From: Candidatus Hydrogenedens sp.
GTDB lineage: Bacteria > Hydrogenedentota > Hydrogenedentia > Hydrogenedentales > Hydrogenedentaceae
Reading direction: 5' to 3'
Length of the DNA: 64,000 bases
Assembly (NCBI GenBank): GCA_035378955.1
Contig: DAOSUS010000009.1
Span: forward strand, 10,119 to 74,118
The position numbers and the translations under genes are program-made. The notes under the pieces were generated by a model that ran no database searches, was not told the origin of the DNA, and was given only the letters and a program-made list of their open reading frames with translations. Every line of letters begins with the position of its first letter. Position 1 is the stretch's first letter. Shown here in pieces: positions 52,071 through 61,919 of this stretch.

Positions 52071-54785
52071 ATGAATAGAAAAAAATTATATTATTCGATT
52101 TCTTATTTGGGTTTGATTTGTGTCTCTGTAGTTATAAGTTTATTATCAGGATGTGCAAAAGAACATAGATTAAAACCTATCCATTTTAGACCTGTACCCC
52201 CTCCAGAAATCCCATCTCAAGAATTACCTCCTGTGGCAACAGCATCACCAGTTCAATCTATTCGAATAGCCAATGCCTATTTTGAAGAAGCCCAAAATGC
52301 ACTTCAGAAAAATGATAAAAAGACTGCTCAGGAAAAATATTTAACTGCCCGTAGGACATTAATAAGTGTCGGAATCGTCCCCTGTATTTTTCGTGATTTA
52401 GAATCATGGGAAAGGGACATGCTTCCGGAATCAGAAAAGAAAATAAACCTTCAGTCTATGAATACATATAAGATAATAGAAGGACTGAAAGGTTCTCCAC
52501 CTTATAGTTCTATTGATATTCCTTTTCCTGTCCCAGAAAGAGTTTTATATGAAATTGAAGACGCTCAAACGAGGTATCCAGACCGTTTTCAGGAAGGCTT
52601 GGACCGAAGTGGTTATTATGTCCCTTATATAAGGGAATCTCTAAAAAAGGCAGGCTTACCTCAGGAATTATGTTGGTTGGCGATGGTAGAAAGTATGTAT
52701 AAACTAAAAGCATACTCTTCTGCAGGTGCTGCGGGTATGTGGCAATTTATTCGTTCAACAGGCGAACACTACAATATGAGAATTGACTCATATATAGATG
52801 AAAGATATAATTGGGTCATTGCAACATCTCATGCTATTGAATATTTAACCAATCTTCACAACTTTTTTAAAGGGGATTGGAATCTGGCTATAAGTGCTTA
52901 TAATATGGGAGAAGGGGCATTAATGCGTAAAATTGAAGCCAATGGGAGAAATAGGAACTTTTGGACACTTATCGAAACACCTCCCGCCTCTTATGAAATT
53001 AGAGATGAAACAAAAAAATATCTCCCGCGGTTTCTTGCTTATATACTCATTTGTAACGACCCAGTTCCTTACGGTTTTTCACCTTCCCCTTATCAACCCA
53101 TTAAATGGGATGAAGTTGAAGTTAGCGGGATGTATGCACTGGATGCATTAGATAGAGCCATGGGTTATACAGCGGGAACACTTTCTTCCTGGAACCCATT
53201 TTTAATTCGAGGAACCACTCCACCTACAGGATGTAAATTAATGATACCTGCAGGAGATGGCTCAAAATTATTGGCAATGCTAAATAATCCATCTATTAAG
53301 CAAGCCGAAGTAATCACATATAAAGTTAAGAAAGGTGAAACTGCTTATCATATTGCACAAAAATATGACATTTCCGTTAATGAATTGCTGAAAATCAATG
53401 ATTTCAATAGCGTGAAATCTGTAAAGGCAGGAATGGAAATACAAGTTCCTCTCTCAAAGAAAGGGCGTTTTAGTTTTGCTAAAAGTGAAGATAAAGAAGC
53501 TAAAAAAGAACTTGAACAAGAAACCAAAGATTACCATCTTGTTCAAAAAGGGGAGACCTTATTTTCTATAGCGAAGAAATATAACATTGAAGTAGAAAAT
53601 TTAGCAGTATGGAATAATATGAAAAGTGACCAGAGATTGAAAGTGGGGGATAGAATATCCATAAAGCCACTTCCCTCTCAAAATGTTGAGGTATCCCAAT
53701 CTATTCCCCATGAAGAAGAGAAACAGCAAACAAGAGATATTTATCATGTAGTTAAAGCAGGAGATACTATTAATTCAATATCTAAAACATATTCTACGGA
53801 ACCTGAAAAGATTATGCAGATGAACAATCTTTCAGCGAAATCAATATTGCATATAGGTCAAAGGCTGGTTGTCGGGAAAGAAACAATCAAGAAAACACAA
53901 GACACAAGACCAATAACAGTTTCTACGGATATTCCAAAAGATAATAAAAATACCGAAATAAACAATGAAAATAAAGTGCACGAAATTCAGAAAGGAGATA
54001 CACTTGGGAAAATTGCTTCTCTTTATAAGATTGATATAGGTAAATTAAAACAATGGAATAAATTGGATGATAATTCCACGCTTAAAATAGGACAAAAAAT
54101 ATATTTATATGACCCTGAGATAAAAGAGAATACCCAACCCAAAGAGGAAAAATCTCAGGGAAATGTATACCTTGTAAAACAGGGGGATACTCTCTCTAAG
54201 ATTGCAAGAGAAAACAATACAAGCATAAAAAATATTATGGAGTTAAATAACCTGAATGAAAATTCTAATTTACAAATTGGACAAAAAATTATCTTGTCTC
54301 GGGAGATAACGAATAATAAAAGCAATACCTCGCAAATATCAAAAGAAAAAACATCTGTAAAAGAAAATATTGTTCCCACAGATTTTGTCTTATATCGTGT
54401 GCAACCCGGAGATAATTTATGGTCAATAGCAAGGAAAAATAACATTTCTGTGAACGAATTAACTCAATGGAACAATTTAGATACCTCAAAACAATTGAAA
54501 ATTGGTCAGGAAATAAAAATACGAGCGGTAGTAAAACAGGGCGAAAAAATAGATAACAAAGATAGAGTTCAAGTATCTGAAGTAACTGCTACAGCCAAGC
54601 CACAAGTTATACCACAGCAAGATAAAAAGCAATCTAAAATAGATACCTACACCGTCCAAAAAGGAGACTCTTTATATACAATTTCTAAAAAGTTAGGAAT
54701 TTCTTTAAAGGAACTTAAAGAAATTAATAATTTTGATGAGAAGAAAGTCCTTCAGGTGGGAGAAGTAATTCGTATTAAAAAATAA
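52071..54785 (+). CDS. mltD: Membrane-bound lytic transglycosylase with seven LysM repeats (MltD-like)
   Basis: A 904-residue lipoprotein. The lipobox ISLLSGCAKE places the acylated Cys near residue 25. A linker and Tol-Pal-like helices precede the transglycosylase SLT domain, with the catalytic Glu207 in AMVESMYKLKAYSSAGAAG and the AYNMGEGAL motif. Then seven LysM repeats follow (from about residue 417), each shaped like YxVxxGDTLxxIAxxYxxxxxxLxxxNNL...LxxGQxI, for example at VKKGETAYHIAQKY and VQPGDNLWSIARKN. E. coli MltD carries two to three, so seven is high. It cleaves glycan strands of peptidoglycan and stays bound. The ATG at 52071 gives the correct lipoprotein signal; the frame is open upstream. 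Confidence 0.92.
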   Translation: MNRKKLYYSISYLGLICVSVVISLLSGCAKEHRLKPIHFRPVPPPEIPSQELPPVATASPVQSIRIANAYFEEAQNALQKNDKKTAQEKYLTARRTLISVGIVPCIFRDLESWERDMLPESEKKINLQSMNTYKIIEGLKGSPPYSSIDIPFPVPERVLYEIEDAQTRYPDRFQEGLDRSGYYVPYIRESLKKAGLPQELCWLAMVESMYKLKAYSSAGAAGMWQFIRSTGEHYNMRIDSYIDERYNWVIATSHAIEYLTNLHNFFKGDWNLAISAYNMGEGALMRKIEANGRNRNFWTLIETPPASYEIRDETKKYLPRFLAYILICNDPVPYGFSPSPYQPIKWDEVEVSGMYALDALDRAMGYTAGTLSSWNPFLIRGTTPPTGCKLMIPAGDGSKLLAMLNNPSIKQAEVITYKVKKGETAYHIAQKYDISVNELLKINDFNSVKSVKAGMEIQVPLSKKGRFSFAKSEDKEAKKELEQETKDYHLVQKGETLFSIAKKYNIEVENLAVWNNMKSDQRLKVGDRISIKPLPSQNVEVSQSIPHEEEKQQTRDIYHVVKAGDTINSISKTYSTEPEKIMQMNNLSAKSILHIGQRLVVGKETIKKTQDTRPITVSTDIPKDNKNTEINNENKVHEIQKGDTLGKIASLYKIDIGKLKQWNKLDDNSTLKIGQKIYLYDPEIKENTQPKEEKSQGNVYLVKQGDTLSKIARENNTSIKNIMELNNLNENSNLQIGQKIILSREITNNKSNTSQISKEKTSVKENIVPTDFVLYRVQPGDNLWSIARKNNISVNELTQWNNLDTSKQLKIGQEIKIRAVVKQGEKIDNKDRVQVSEVTATAKPQVIPQQDKKQSKIDTYTVQKGDSLYTISKKLGISLKELKEINNFDEKKVLQVGEVIRIKK

Positions 54786-54789
54786 AAAA

Positions 54790-54834
54790 TTGTTGGATTA
54801 ATAATTACAGGGTATATTTACTTTTATCCAACAA
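54790..54834. repeat. Inverted repeat downstream of the MltD gene
   Basis: Nine bases TTGTTGGAT (54790-54798) are repeated as the complement ATCCAACAA (54826-54834) with a 27-base spacer, just after the MltD stop codon. No T tract follows, so it is not a classical terminator; an mRNA-stabilising stem or chance are both possible. Confidence 0.4.
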
Positions 54835-54872
54835 CTGATTTATAATTTATTTAAAGAATAGGTTTTAATAAT

Positions 54873-55436
54873 ATGAAAAAACAATTTTTTCTTGTTTTTA
54901 CTTTAATATCTTTATTGACTTTATATTTATGGAGTGAAGATACTAAAAACATAGGAATTGCGGATATGTCATCTTCTCGTTTAACTATTACCAGTTCAGC
55001 ATTTAAGATGGGTTCTACTATTCCCAAAAAATATACGGGAGATGGTGTTGATGTTTCTCCACCGTTAAGTTGGGATGGTGTCCCAGAAGGAACGAAGTCA
55101 TTGGCACTAATTTCAGACGACCCGGATGCCCCTGTAGGAACATGGGTTCATTGGGTTATTTTTAACATTCCTTCTTCGGAAAAGGGTCTCCCCGAGGGAG
55201 TTCCCAAACAAAATACACTCTCTAACGGTGCTAAACAGGGTATGAACGATTTCCGAAAGATTGGATATAACGGTCCTGCTCCTCCTCCAGGTAAGCCTCA
55301 TAGGTATTATTTTAAATTATATGCTCTGGATATAGTATTGGATTTGTCTGCAGGTATAAAGAAGTCAGAATTGTTAAAAGCAATGGAAGGGCATATACTT
55401 TCCACATCCGAGTATATGGGGACTTACCAAAGGTAG
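54873..55436 (+). CDS. Exported PEBP/YbhB-family protein
   Basis: A 187-residue phosphatidylethanolamine-binding-protein-like fold of the bacterial YbhB/YbcL group. A short signal-like N-terminus (FFLVFTLISLLTLYLW) is followed by KYTGDGVDVSPPLSWDGVP, the conserved DDPDAPVGTWVHWVIFNIP and GPAPPPGKPHRYYFKLYALD, which line the anion-binding pocket. The ligand is unknown, and bacterial members are not shown to bind lipids as the eukaryotic proteins do. It is flanked by MltD and the mannosidase, with 87- and 83-base gaps, so it may be transcribed alone. Confidence 0.9.
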   Translation: MKKQFFLVFTLISLLTLYLWSEDTKNIGIADMSSSRLTITSSAFKMGSTIPKKYTGDGVDVSPPLSWDGVPEGTKSLALISDDPDAPVGTWVHWVIFNIPSSEKGLPEGVPKQNTLSNGAKQGMNDFRKIGYNGPAPPPGKPHRYYFKLYALDIVLDLSAGIKKSELLKAMEGHILSTSEYMGTYQR

Positions 55437-55519
55437 TTTATCGAAAAAATAATGGTTATATACATTATCCAGAAAGTAGGATTTTTTTAAAATAATTAAA
55501 GTAAAGAAAGGGAAAAGAA

Positions 55520-58500
55520 ATGCTTCCGTTAGAAGTAGAACACAAATTGGAACACCGTCTTGAAGTTATTAATAAATGGCGTTATGGAAAAATAGGTGAT
55601 GTTGATTTAGAAATGGCGGTAACAAAGGAGCATTTTAGAACTCCTCCGGAACATCTTGAATATAACCCTGCCCCTATTGGTTCTAAATGGGGTAGTCATT
55701 GGGAAACTGTTTGGTTTCGTGGGCAAATAGAAATACCTAAACAATATAAAGGTTATCGGATATATTACAGGCATGATAGTGTCGCAGAAAAATTACTGTT
55801 TGTGAATGGCAAGCCTTATGCTGGAATGGATATAAAACATCCAGCAGTATTACTAAATCCTTATTCCAAAGGTGGGGAACAATATAATATTTATGTAGAG
55901 GCATATTGTGGACACCCATTTCCCGGCGTAGAAGGTTATGATATTAGAGTAAGGACTTTACATTCGGTGGGAGAGGCACCTGAAAGTGAGCCACCTCTTG
56001 AATTAGAATCAAGTGAATTATTGTATGAAAGAGTTCATATAACGCAGTTATATTTCGATGCTCTTGCTTTACTCCAAACATCTAAAATCCTGGATAAAAA
56101 CTCTCTAAGACGAGCCAGGATATTAAAAGGGTTAAATGAAGCATTAGACTGTATTCCGATGCATTGGGTGACAGAGGAAGAGTTAGAAACTGCGGTAAAG
56201 ATTGCTCAAAAAGTAATAAACTCTTTAATGAAATGTCATAATGGTACTACAACACCTTTTATAGGTATTGTTGGACACGCTCATATTGATATTGGATGGC
56301 TCTGGCCTGTTAAAGAGACAATTCGGAAAGCCGCTCGCACCTTTTCAAGTATGTTATTACTGATGGAGACCTATCCCGAATTCCGTTTCATACAGTCACA
56401 ACCTGTTTTGTATCGGATGATAGAAGAAAATTATCCAGAACTTTTAGGAAAAATAGTAAAAAGGGTAAAAGAGGGACGATGGGAACCTAATGGCGGAATG
56501 TGGGTTGAAGCGGATTGCAATATTTCAGGGGGAGAGTCCCTGGTGCGACAATTTTTGGAAGGAATAAAAGCAGTAAAAAAATATTTTGGATATGTTCCAG
56601 ATACATTATGGTTACCCGATGTTTTTGGTTATTCTTCTGCTTTACCTCAAATCTTAAATAAATGCAATATAAAGAACTTTGTTACGAGCAAAATAAACTG
56701 GAATGATACAAATCGCTTTCCCTACGATACTTTTTGGTGGCAGGGAATAGATGGCTCTCGTATTTTTACACATTTTTTAACAACCCGAACCAATGGCTAC
56801 AATGCTTTTCCCAATCCTATTGTTATTAAAGAAACATGGAATTATGTTCAACACAAAGAAATCCAGAACGCCGTTTTATGTTCGATAGGATATGGTGATG
56901 GAGGAGGTGGGACTACTTTAGAAATGATTGAAATAGCCAGACGGTTGAAAGATTTGGAGGGATGTCCCAAAGTTGATTTTGTAAATGTTTCCGAATTTTT
57001 ATCTAAACTTCGAGAAGATATTAAAGATGAAATTCCTTGTTGGGTAGGGGAACTCTATCTTGAACTTCATCGAGGCACATATACAACACAGGCAAAAACA
57101 AAGAAATACATGCGAAAATTAGAATTGCTACTGCGGAGTGTTGAGATTTGGGCTTCTTTGGCATTTATTTATGGGAACGAATATCCATCGCAAAAATTAG
57201 AAACTTTATGGAGAAAATTGTTGACAAATCAATTTCACGATATACTGCCCGGTAGTTCAATCCATGAAGTTTATCAAGATGCGGAGAAAGAGTTTGAGGA
57301 GATAGAAAAGGAATTAAAAGATATTCAAGAAAAAACTATAGAATTTTTAGGAACAAAAATTCATTCTGACCCGAATAATAACGGATATTTAATCTGTAAT
57401 TCTTTGCCATGGGAAAGAAATGACACCGTTTTTATACCCAATAAGGAATATAGTGCTGCTATTGATGTGAATGGCAACAATCTGGAAACCCAACAAACTC
57501 AGCAAGGACTGTATGTTTCTGTATCATTACCACCGATGAGTATTATCCCCATTGCATTAAGAAAAATAGAAACTATCAATCCAAGTCCCTTTGTCAATAT
57601 CAATGACACATTAGAAACACCTTTTTATAAAGTAAAGTTTGATAAATCTGGTAGAATTATTAGCCTATGGGACAAAGAAGCACATCGAGAGGTTGTAAAA
57701 GAAGGATATTCCTTAAATTCTCTTTATACAGCGGAAGATATTCCTGTTTGCTGGGATGCATGGGATATTAATTCGGATTACAGAGATAAAATACAATATG
57801 AAGAAAATCTCGTTTCATCAAAAGTAATTGAAGATGGGTCTATTATGCATGTAATTCGTAGGGAATATAAGATAGGGAAGAGGTCAAATCTTGTTCAGGA
57901 TATTGTCTTCTATTCGAAAAATCGACGGATAGATTTCAAAACAGAAGTAGATTGGCATGAGAAGCATACATTATTAAAAACGGGGTTCTATTTTAATATT
58001 CTGGCGGAGGAATTTAAAAATGAAATACAGTTCGGTCATATAGTTCGACCTTTACACCAAAATACCTCATGGGATAGAGCAAAATTTGAAGTTTGTGCCC
58101 ATAAATGGGTAGATGTTTCGGAAGCAGATTATGGTGTTGCTTTGATTAATGATTGTAAATATGGACACGATGCATATAAAGGCCGTATATCACTAACACT
58201 CCTTCGTTCTCCTATGGCTCCCGATATGGAAGCAGACCAGGGAAAACATATATTTACCTACGCTATTTTACCTCATAGGGGAGATTTTAATGTTAAATCT
58301 GTTGTCCGTTCCGCTTATGAATTAAATGTGCCTATAGATGTTTATGCTCACCATAAAAAAGAGGAAACAACACAAGAAAGCATATCTTTATGTTGGATTG
58401 ATAATACCAATGTTATTATTGAGACTGTAAAGAAATGCGAATTAGATGAATCTATCATAATCCGTCTTTATGAAGCAGGAAAAACAAGAGGTTTTGTCAA

Positions 58501-58648
58501 TCTTTCATTCCCATTCCGAATTAAGAAAGCCTACGAGTGTAATCTATTAGAAGAAAATACCGTTTCTTTAGATGTATCAAATAATAATGTTAAAATTTCA
58601 ATTACTCCATTTGAAATCAAGACGATAAAAGTATATTATCGTAGTTAG
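55520..58648 (+). CDS. Alpha-mannosidase, GH38
   Basis: A 1042-residue GH38 alpha-mannosidase. Residues 1-230 are a beta-rich N-terminal domain. The catalytic domain begins GIVGHAHIDIGWLWP (zinc-binding His and Asp), continues GGMWVEADCNISGGES, and has the nucleophile Asp367 in LWLPDVFGYS. Middle three-helix and C-terminal beta domains follow (LTNQFHDILPGSSIHEV, then HIVRPLHQNTSWDRAKFE and VCAHKWVDVSEADYGVAL, typical of the class II subfamily). No signal peptide is visible, so it is probably cytoplasmic and acts on imported mannosides. Length and motifs match YbgG/MngB-like enzymes. AAAGGGAAAAGAA precedes the ATG. Confidence 0.95.
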   Translation: MLPLEVEHKLEHRLEVINKWRYGKIGDVDLEMAVTKEHFRTPPEHLEYNPAPIGSKWGSHWETVWFRGQIEIPKQYKGYRIYYRHDSVAEKLLFVNGKPYAGMDIKHPAVLLNPYSKGGEQYNIYVEAYCGHPFPGVEGYDIRVRTLHSVGEAPESEPPLELESSELLYERVHITQLYFDALALLQTSKILDKNSLRRARILKGLNEALDCIPMHWVTEEELETAVKIAQKVINSLMKCHNGTTTPFIGIVGHAHIDIGWLWPVKETIRKAARTFSSMLLLMETYPEFRFIQSQPVLYRMIEENYPELLGKIVKRVKEGRWEPNGGMWVEADCNISGGESLVRQFLEGIKAVKKYFGYVPDTLWLPDVFGYSSALPQILNKCNIKNFVTSKINWNDTNRFPYDTFWWQGIDGSRIFTHFLTTRTNGYNAFPNPIVIKETWNYVQHKEIQNAVLCSIGYGDGGGGTTLEMIEIARRLKDLEGCPKVDFVNVSEFLSKLREDIKDEIPCWVGELYLELHRGTYTTQAKTKKYMRKLELLLRSVEIWASLAFIYGNEYPSQKLETLWRKLLTNQFHDILPGSSIHEVYQDAEKEFEEIEKELKDIQEKTIEFLGTKIHSDPNNNGYLICNSLPWERNDTVFIPNKEYSAAIDVNGNNLETQQTQQGLYVSVSLPPMSIIPIALRKIETINPSPFVNINDTLETPFYKVKFDKSGRIISLWDKEAHREVVKEGYSLNSLYTAEDIPVCWDAWDINSDYRDKIQYEENLVSSKVIEDGSIMHVIRREYKIGKRSNLVQDIVFYSKNRRIDFKTEVDWHEKHTLLKTGFYFNILAEEFKNEIQFGHIVRPLHQNTSWDRAKFEVCAHKWVDVSEADYGVALINDCKYGHDAYKGRISLTLLRSPMAPDMEADQGKHIFTYAILPHRGDFNVKSVVRSAYELNVPIDVYAHHKKEETTQESISLCWIDNTNVIIETVKKCELDESIIIRLYEAGKTRGFVNLSFPFRIKKAYECNLLEENTVSLDVSNNNVKISITPFEIKTIKVYYRS

Positions 58649-58663
58649 AATGGATATATAAGA

Positions 58664-59119
58664 ATGAAAGAGAATAATATTGACCAAAAGGTAATGGCAT
58701 TTTCTCAGGAATGTATCCGCTGGGTAGTTCGGTTCCTGACTATTATAATGGTTTTTGTTATTGCCTATTCTGCTCTGGATATTGTTAGTGTTGTGTTGTC
58801 TAAAATATGGAATGTTCCTAAATTCTTCCTCACGGTAGACGACCTGGTGGATATTTTTGGTGCATTTTTAGGAGTTTTGATAGCCATTGAGATTTATGAA
58901 AATATAATAATTTATCTCCGCGAAGATGTAATTCATGTCCGAGTTGTTGTGGCTACTGCACTTATTGCTGTTAGCAGGAAAGTAATTATTATGGATTTTA
59001 ATAAAGTAGAAGCCTTTAATGTTCTTGCATTAGGAGCATTAGTAATTGCAGTTGCTGTTGCATACTGGTTTGTTCGCTCAGAAAAGAAATCATCAAAAAC
59101 AGAAGAAAAAGACTTATAG
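58664..59119 (+). CDS. PsiE-like membrane protein
   Basis: A 151-residue protein with four hydrophobic helices (about residues 20-45, 60-85, 95-112 and 118-140). The conserved segment EIYENIIIYLREDVIHVRVV followed by ALIAVSRKVIIMDF matches the phosphate-starvation-inducible PsiE family. Biochemical function of PsiE is unknown. It starts 15 bases after the mannosidase stop, so it may be co-transcribed with it; a phosphate-control site was not identified by eye. An ABC transporter gene set begins 18 bases further on. Confidence 0.8.
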   Translation: MKENNIDQKVMAFSQECIRWVVRFLTIIMVFVIAYSALDIVSVVLSKIWNVPKFFLTVDDLVDIFGAFLGVLIAIEIYENIIIYLREDVIHVRVVVATALIAVSRKVIIMDFNKVEAFNVLALGALVIAVAVAYWFVRSEKKSSKTEEKDL

Positions 59120-59137
59120 ATAAAATAAAACAATTGT

Positions 59138-60115
59138 ATGAACACAATTGCAATCCTAAAAACGGTTCATTTAACAAAAAAATACTCAGGATTTTCTTCA
59201 AAAGAATATTACGCTGTAAATGACCTTTCTTTTGAAATAAATAAAGGGGAGGTTTTTGGCTTTCTCGGGAGGAACGGTGCTGGTAAAACGACAACAATCA
59301 AGATGATTTGTGGATTATTAATACCTACTTCCGGAAAGGTATATATTAACGGTATAGAAACTATAGACCCCAATTCAAGAAAAAATCTTGGATACCTTCC
59401 TGAACAACCTTACTTTTATGAATATCTTACACCGAGGGAAACTATCGAGTTCTATTGTAGATTAAAAGGCATAGATTCAAAAGAAAGACAACAAGAATGG
59501 TTAAGACTTTCTGAACTTCTTGATTTAAAACCAATTGCAGATATCAGATTGAAAAATTTTTCCAAAGGGATGAGACAAAAAATAGGTTTTGCTATAGCAT
59601 TAGTAGGAAATCCGGATTTTTTGATTTTAGATGAGCCTATGAGTGGATTAGACCCTGTGGGAAGGAAACATATCCGCGAACTTATTCAACAACAAAAAGA
59701 GATGGGAAAGACTATATTCTTTAGTTCCCATGTTTTAAGTGATGTAGAACAATTGTGTGATAGAGTAGGTGTATTATCAAAGGGTAAATTGGTTGCTATT
59801 GGGCATGTTCGAGAAGTTCTACAACAAGATATTCGACAGGTTGAAGTAATATTCAAAAATTTAGACACGGCTCTAATACCTCCATTGCAAAAAAAAGGTA
59901 CATTAATCCGAACATGGGAAGACTATTTCCAATTCCGATTTGAAAATATTTCTATTGCCAATCAAGTAATAACCGAATGCCTACAAAAAGGTGCTGTTAT
60001 TATAGAATGTAGCCCTCAAAGAGAAACATTAGAAGACTACTTTATAAGAATGCAAATCGTTGAAGATAGTCAAATAAGGAAAAATGATATTTACTATTCC
60101 CGAGTTGAGGAATAA
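59138..60115 (+). CDS. ABC transporter ATP-binding protein
   Basis: A 325-residue ABC ATPase of the ABC-2 exporter class. Walker A is GRNGAGKTT, the Q-loop is in LPEQPYFYEYL, the signature is FSKGMRQKIGFAIAL, Walker B is FLILDEPMSGLDP and the switch His is in FFSSHVLSDVE. A C-terminal domain of about 95 residues (from residue 225) includes VEVIFKNLDTALIPPLQK, as in the NatA/GldA-like ATPases. It is coupled with the permease that begins 5 bases after its stop. Substrate unknown. Confidence 0.94.
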   Translation: MNTIAILKTVHLTKKYSGFSSKEYYAVNDLSFEINKGEVFGFLGRNGAGKTTTIKMICGLLIPTSGKVYINGIETIDPNSRKNLGYLPEQPYFYEYLTPRETIEFYCRLKGIDSKERQQEWLRLSELLDLKPIADIRLKNFSKGMRQKIGFAIALVGNPDFLILDEPMSGLDPVGRKHIRELIQQQKEMGKTIFFSSHVLSDVEQLCDRVGVLSKGKLVAIGHVREVLQQDIRQVEVIFKNLDTALIPPLQKKGTLIRTWEDYFQFRFENISIANQVITECLQKGAVIIECSPQRETLEDYFIRMQIVEDSQIRKNDIYYSRVEE

Positions 60116-60120
60116 AAAAA

Positions 60121-60882
60121 ATGAGAATTTTAGCAGTAGCCCAAAATACTTTCCGCGAATCTGTTCGCGATAAAGTTTTGTATGTTTTGTTACTTTTTGC
60201 AGGGGTGGTTATTATTGGCTCAAAAGCAGTGGGATGGATAAGTATTGGACAGGATATAAAGATTATTAAAGACTTATCCTTAGCGGGAATGTCTGTTTTT
60301 GGGGCTTTAATTGCTATTTTTGTGGGAACAAATCTTGTTTATAAAGAAATTGACAAACGGACGATTTATACAATCATTGCCCAACCTTTACATCGTTATG
60401 AGTTTGTTATCGGGAAATATTTAGGTTTGTCCCTTTTAATTTTCGGGGTGGTTGTCTTGATGAGTATTATATCTGCGATATATATTGTTGTTTTAGGCGG
60501 AGATATTAATCATTGGTATTTTATCGCTTCGTTCCTTATCTTTATGAAATTATTATTAGTAACAGCCCTTGCTGTTCTCTTTTCTACTTTAAGTTCTCCT
60601 ATTTTAGGAGCAATTATTGTATTTTGTTTTTATGTATTTGGGCATTCAACAGGAGTGTTAATTGACCTTCCACCGAATTTCGAAGGGACATGGAGTAAAC
60701 CCGTTTTACAAGCACTATATTACATATTGCCTAATTTTTCTAATTTTGACATCCGTTCTGAAGTTGTTAATGGGGTTCCTGTGTCCTATGTGTATGTGAT
60801 TTATATAATTATATATGCAATCTTATATTCGATGTTTTTTATTTATTTTGCGGTCTTAATGTTTCAGAGGAAAGATGTTTAA
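60121..60882 (+). CDS. ABC-2 type permease subunit
   Basis: A 253-residue membrane protein with six predicted transmembrane helices. It begins RILAVAQNTFRESVRDKVLYVLLLF and contains NLVYKEIDKRTIYTIIAQPLHRYEFVIGKY, the loop motif of the ABC-2/NosY-like permease group (E..KRTI..I...P..R..F..GK). It pairs with the ATPase directly upstream; its 3' end overlaps the next gene by 8 bases, implying that the third protein belongs to the same system. Confidence 0.92.
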   Translation: MRILAVAQNTFRESVRDKVLYVLLLFAGVVIIGSKAVGWISIGQDIKIIKDLSLAGMSVFGALIAIFVGTNLVYKEIDKRTIYTIIAQPLHRYEFVIGKYLGLSLLIFGVVVLMSIISAIYIVVLGGDINHWYFIASFLIFMKLLLVTALAVLFSTLSSPILGAIIVFCFYVFGHSTGVLIDLPPNFEGTWSKPVLQALYYILPNFSNFDIRSEVVNGVPVSYVYVIYIIIYAILYSMFFIYFAVLMFQRKDV

Positions 60883-61912
60883 AACTTATTTCGTTAGAAA
60901 TAAAGTATTCCATTTATTTCTTATTATTACATTGCTGGTATTAATTATTTGTGTCCAGTATCGAATCGCATCATTTTCAAAAGTTCAAAGTAAAGAGTTG
61001 TTATATTTGCCCAATGAAAAGTTATTAAGGTATTTTACCGCTGGATTAGATACAGTAATTGCGGATTTTTTATGGATACATTGTTTGTTATATGTAGGTG
61101 CTGAAATTCATGGGGATTTTTCTTTTGAGTGGTTAGAAAAAATGTTAAATGCGGTTGTTCAATTAGACCCTTATTTTAGAGAAGTATATCGTTTTGGTAG
61201 TGTCTTTTTATCCTCTTTACGAGCAGATTCAGATGCCGCCCTGAAATTACTCCATCGGGGAATTTACTATCGTCCAGAGACATGGGACTTACCTTATGAG
61301 GCAGGTATGATATATCTCCTGAATAGAGCCAATGAACCTAATTCAAAAAAACTTGCCGGAATGTATCTTGCTATGAGTTCCGCGACGGGGAAAGCCCCGC
61401 AATTTATAGTAGATTTGGCAGAAAAATTAAATTACGAGCATGATTTGATAGAAATTGAAAGGGACATGTGGTCAAACTTATTAAAGAGTGAGGATAAGTT
61501 ATTACGCGATTTAGCCGAGAGAAAATTGCTAATGGTGGAGATTAAACAAATTTGTCGTGAGTTAACATCGCGAGTACAAAAATATAGAGAAACAAATAAT
61601 AAATTGCCAGAGAAATTGGAAGAAATAGGATTATCTACGGATTCCATTCGCGACCCGTTAGGTGGAAGGTTTTTTATATCAAAATCAGGTAAGGTAGAGA
61701 ATACAACAATTTTAGATGAACAATTGGAACGGAACAAACATTTATTGGAAAATGGAATAAAACTGTATTATGAAAGATTTGGGGCCTATCCTCCTAATCT
61801 TCAAGAATTATTAAATAAAAATGTTATGACTTTCCTCCCCCAACATCCCTACGAAGACCGCGAATGGGATTATAATCCCGAAACAGGAACTCTAAATGAG
61901 CATCAAAAATAA
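60875..61912 (+). CDS. Membrane-anchored protein with helical repeats and two pseudopilin-like modules
   Basis: A 345-residue protein that I do not recognise as a named family. An N-terminal transmembrane helix (residues 11-30) precedes an all-helical, TPR-like region (about 45-210: LDTVIADFLWIHCLLYVG, QLDPYFREVYRFGSVFL). From residue 222 there are two segments that resemble the periplasmic end of type II pseudopilins (GspG-like): Y-x-E-T-N-N-K-L-P-E-K-L-E-E followed by DPLGGRFF, and YYERFGAYPPNLQELL followed by PQHPYEDREWDYN. Both lie outside the membrane if the N-terminus is in. It overlaps the permease by 8 bases and is probably an accessory of the ABC system. Function unknown. Confidence 0.65.
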   Translation: MFKTYFVRNKVFHLFLIITLLVLIICVQYRIASFSKVQSKELLYLPNEKLLRYFTAGLDTVIADFLWIHCLLYVGAEIHGDFSFEWLEKMLNAVVQLDPYFREVYRFGSVFLSSLRADSDAALKLLHRGIYYRPETWDLPYEAGMIYLLNRANEPNSKKLAGMYLAMSSATGKAPQFIVDLAEKLNYEHDLIEIERDMWSNLLKSEDKLLRDLAERKLLMVEIKQICRELTSRVQKYRETNNKLPEKLEEIGLSTDSIRDPLGGRFFISKSGKVENTTILDEQLERNKHLLENGIKLYYERFGAYPPNLQELLNKNVMTFLPQHPYEDREWDYNPETGTLNEHQK

Positions 61913-61919
61913 TAGACTT

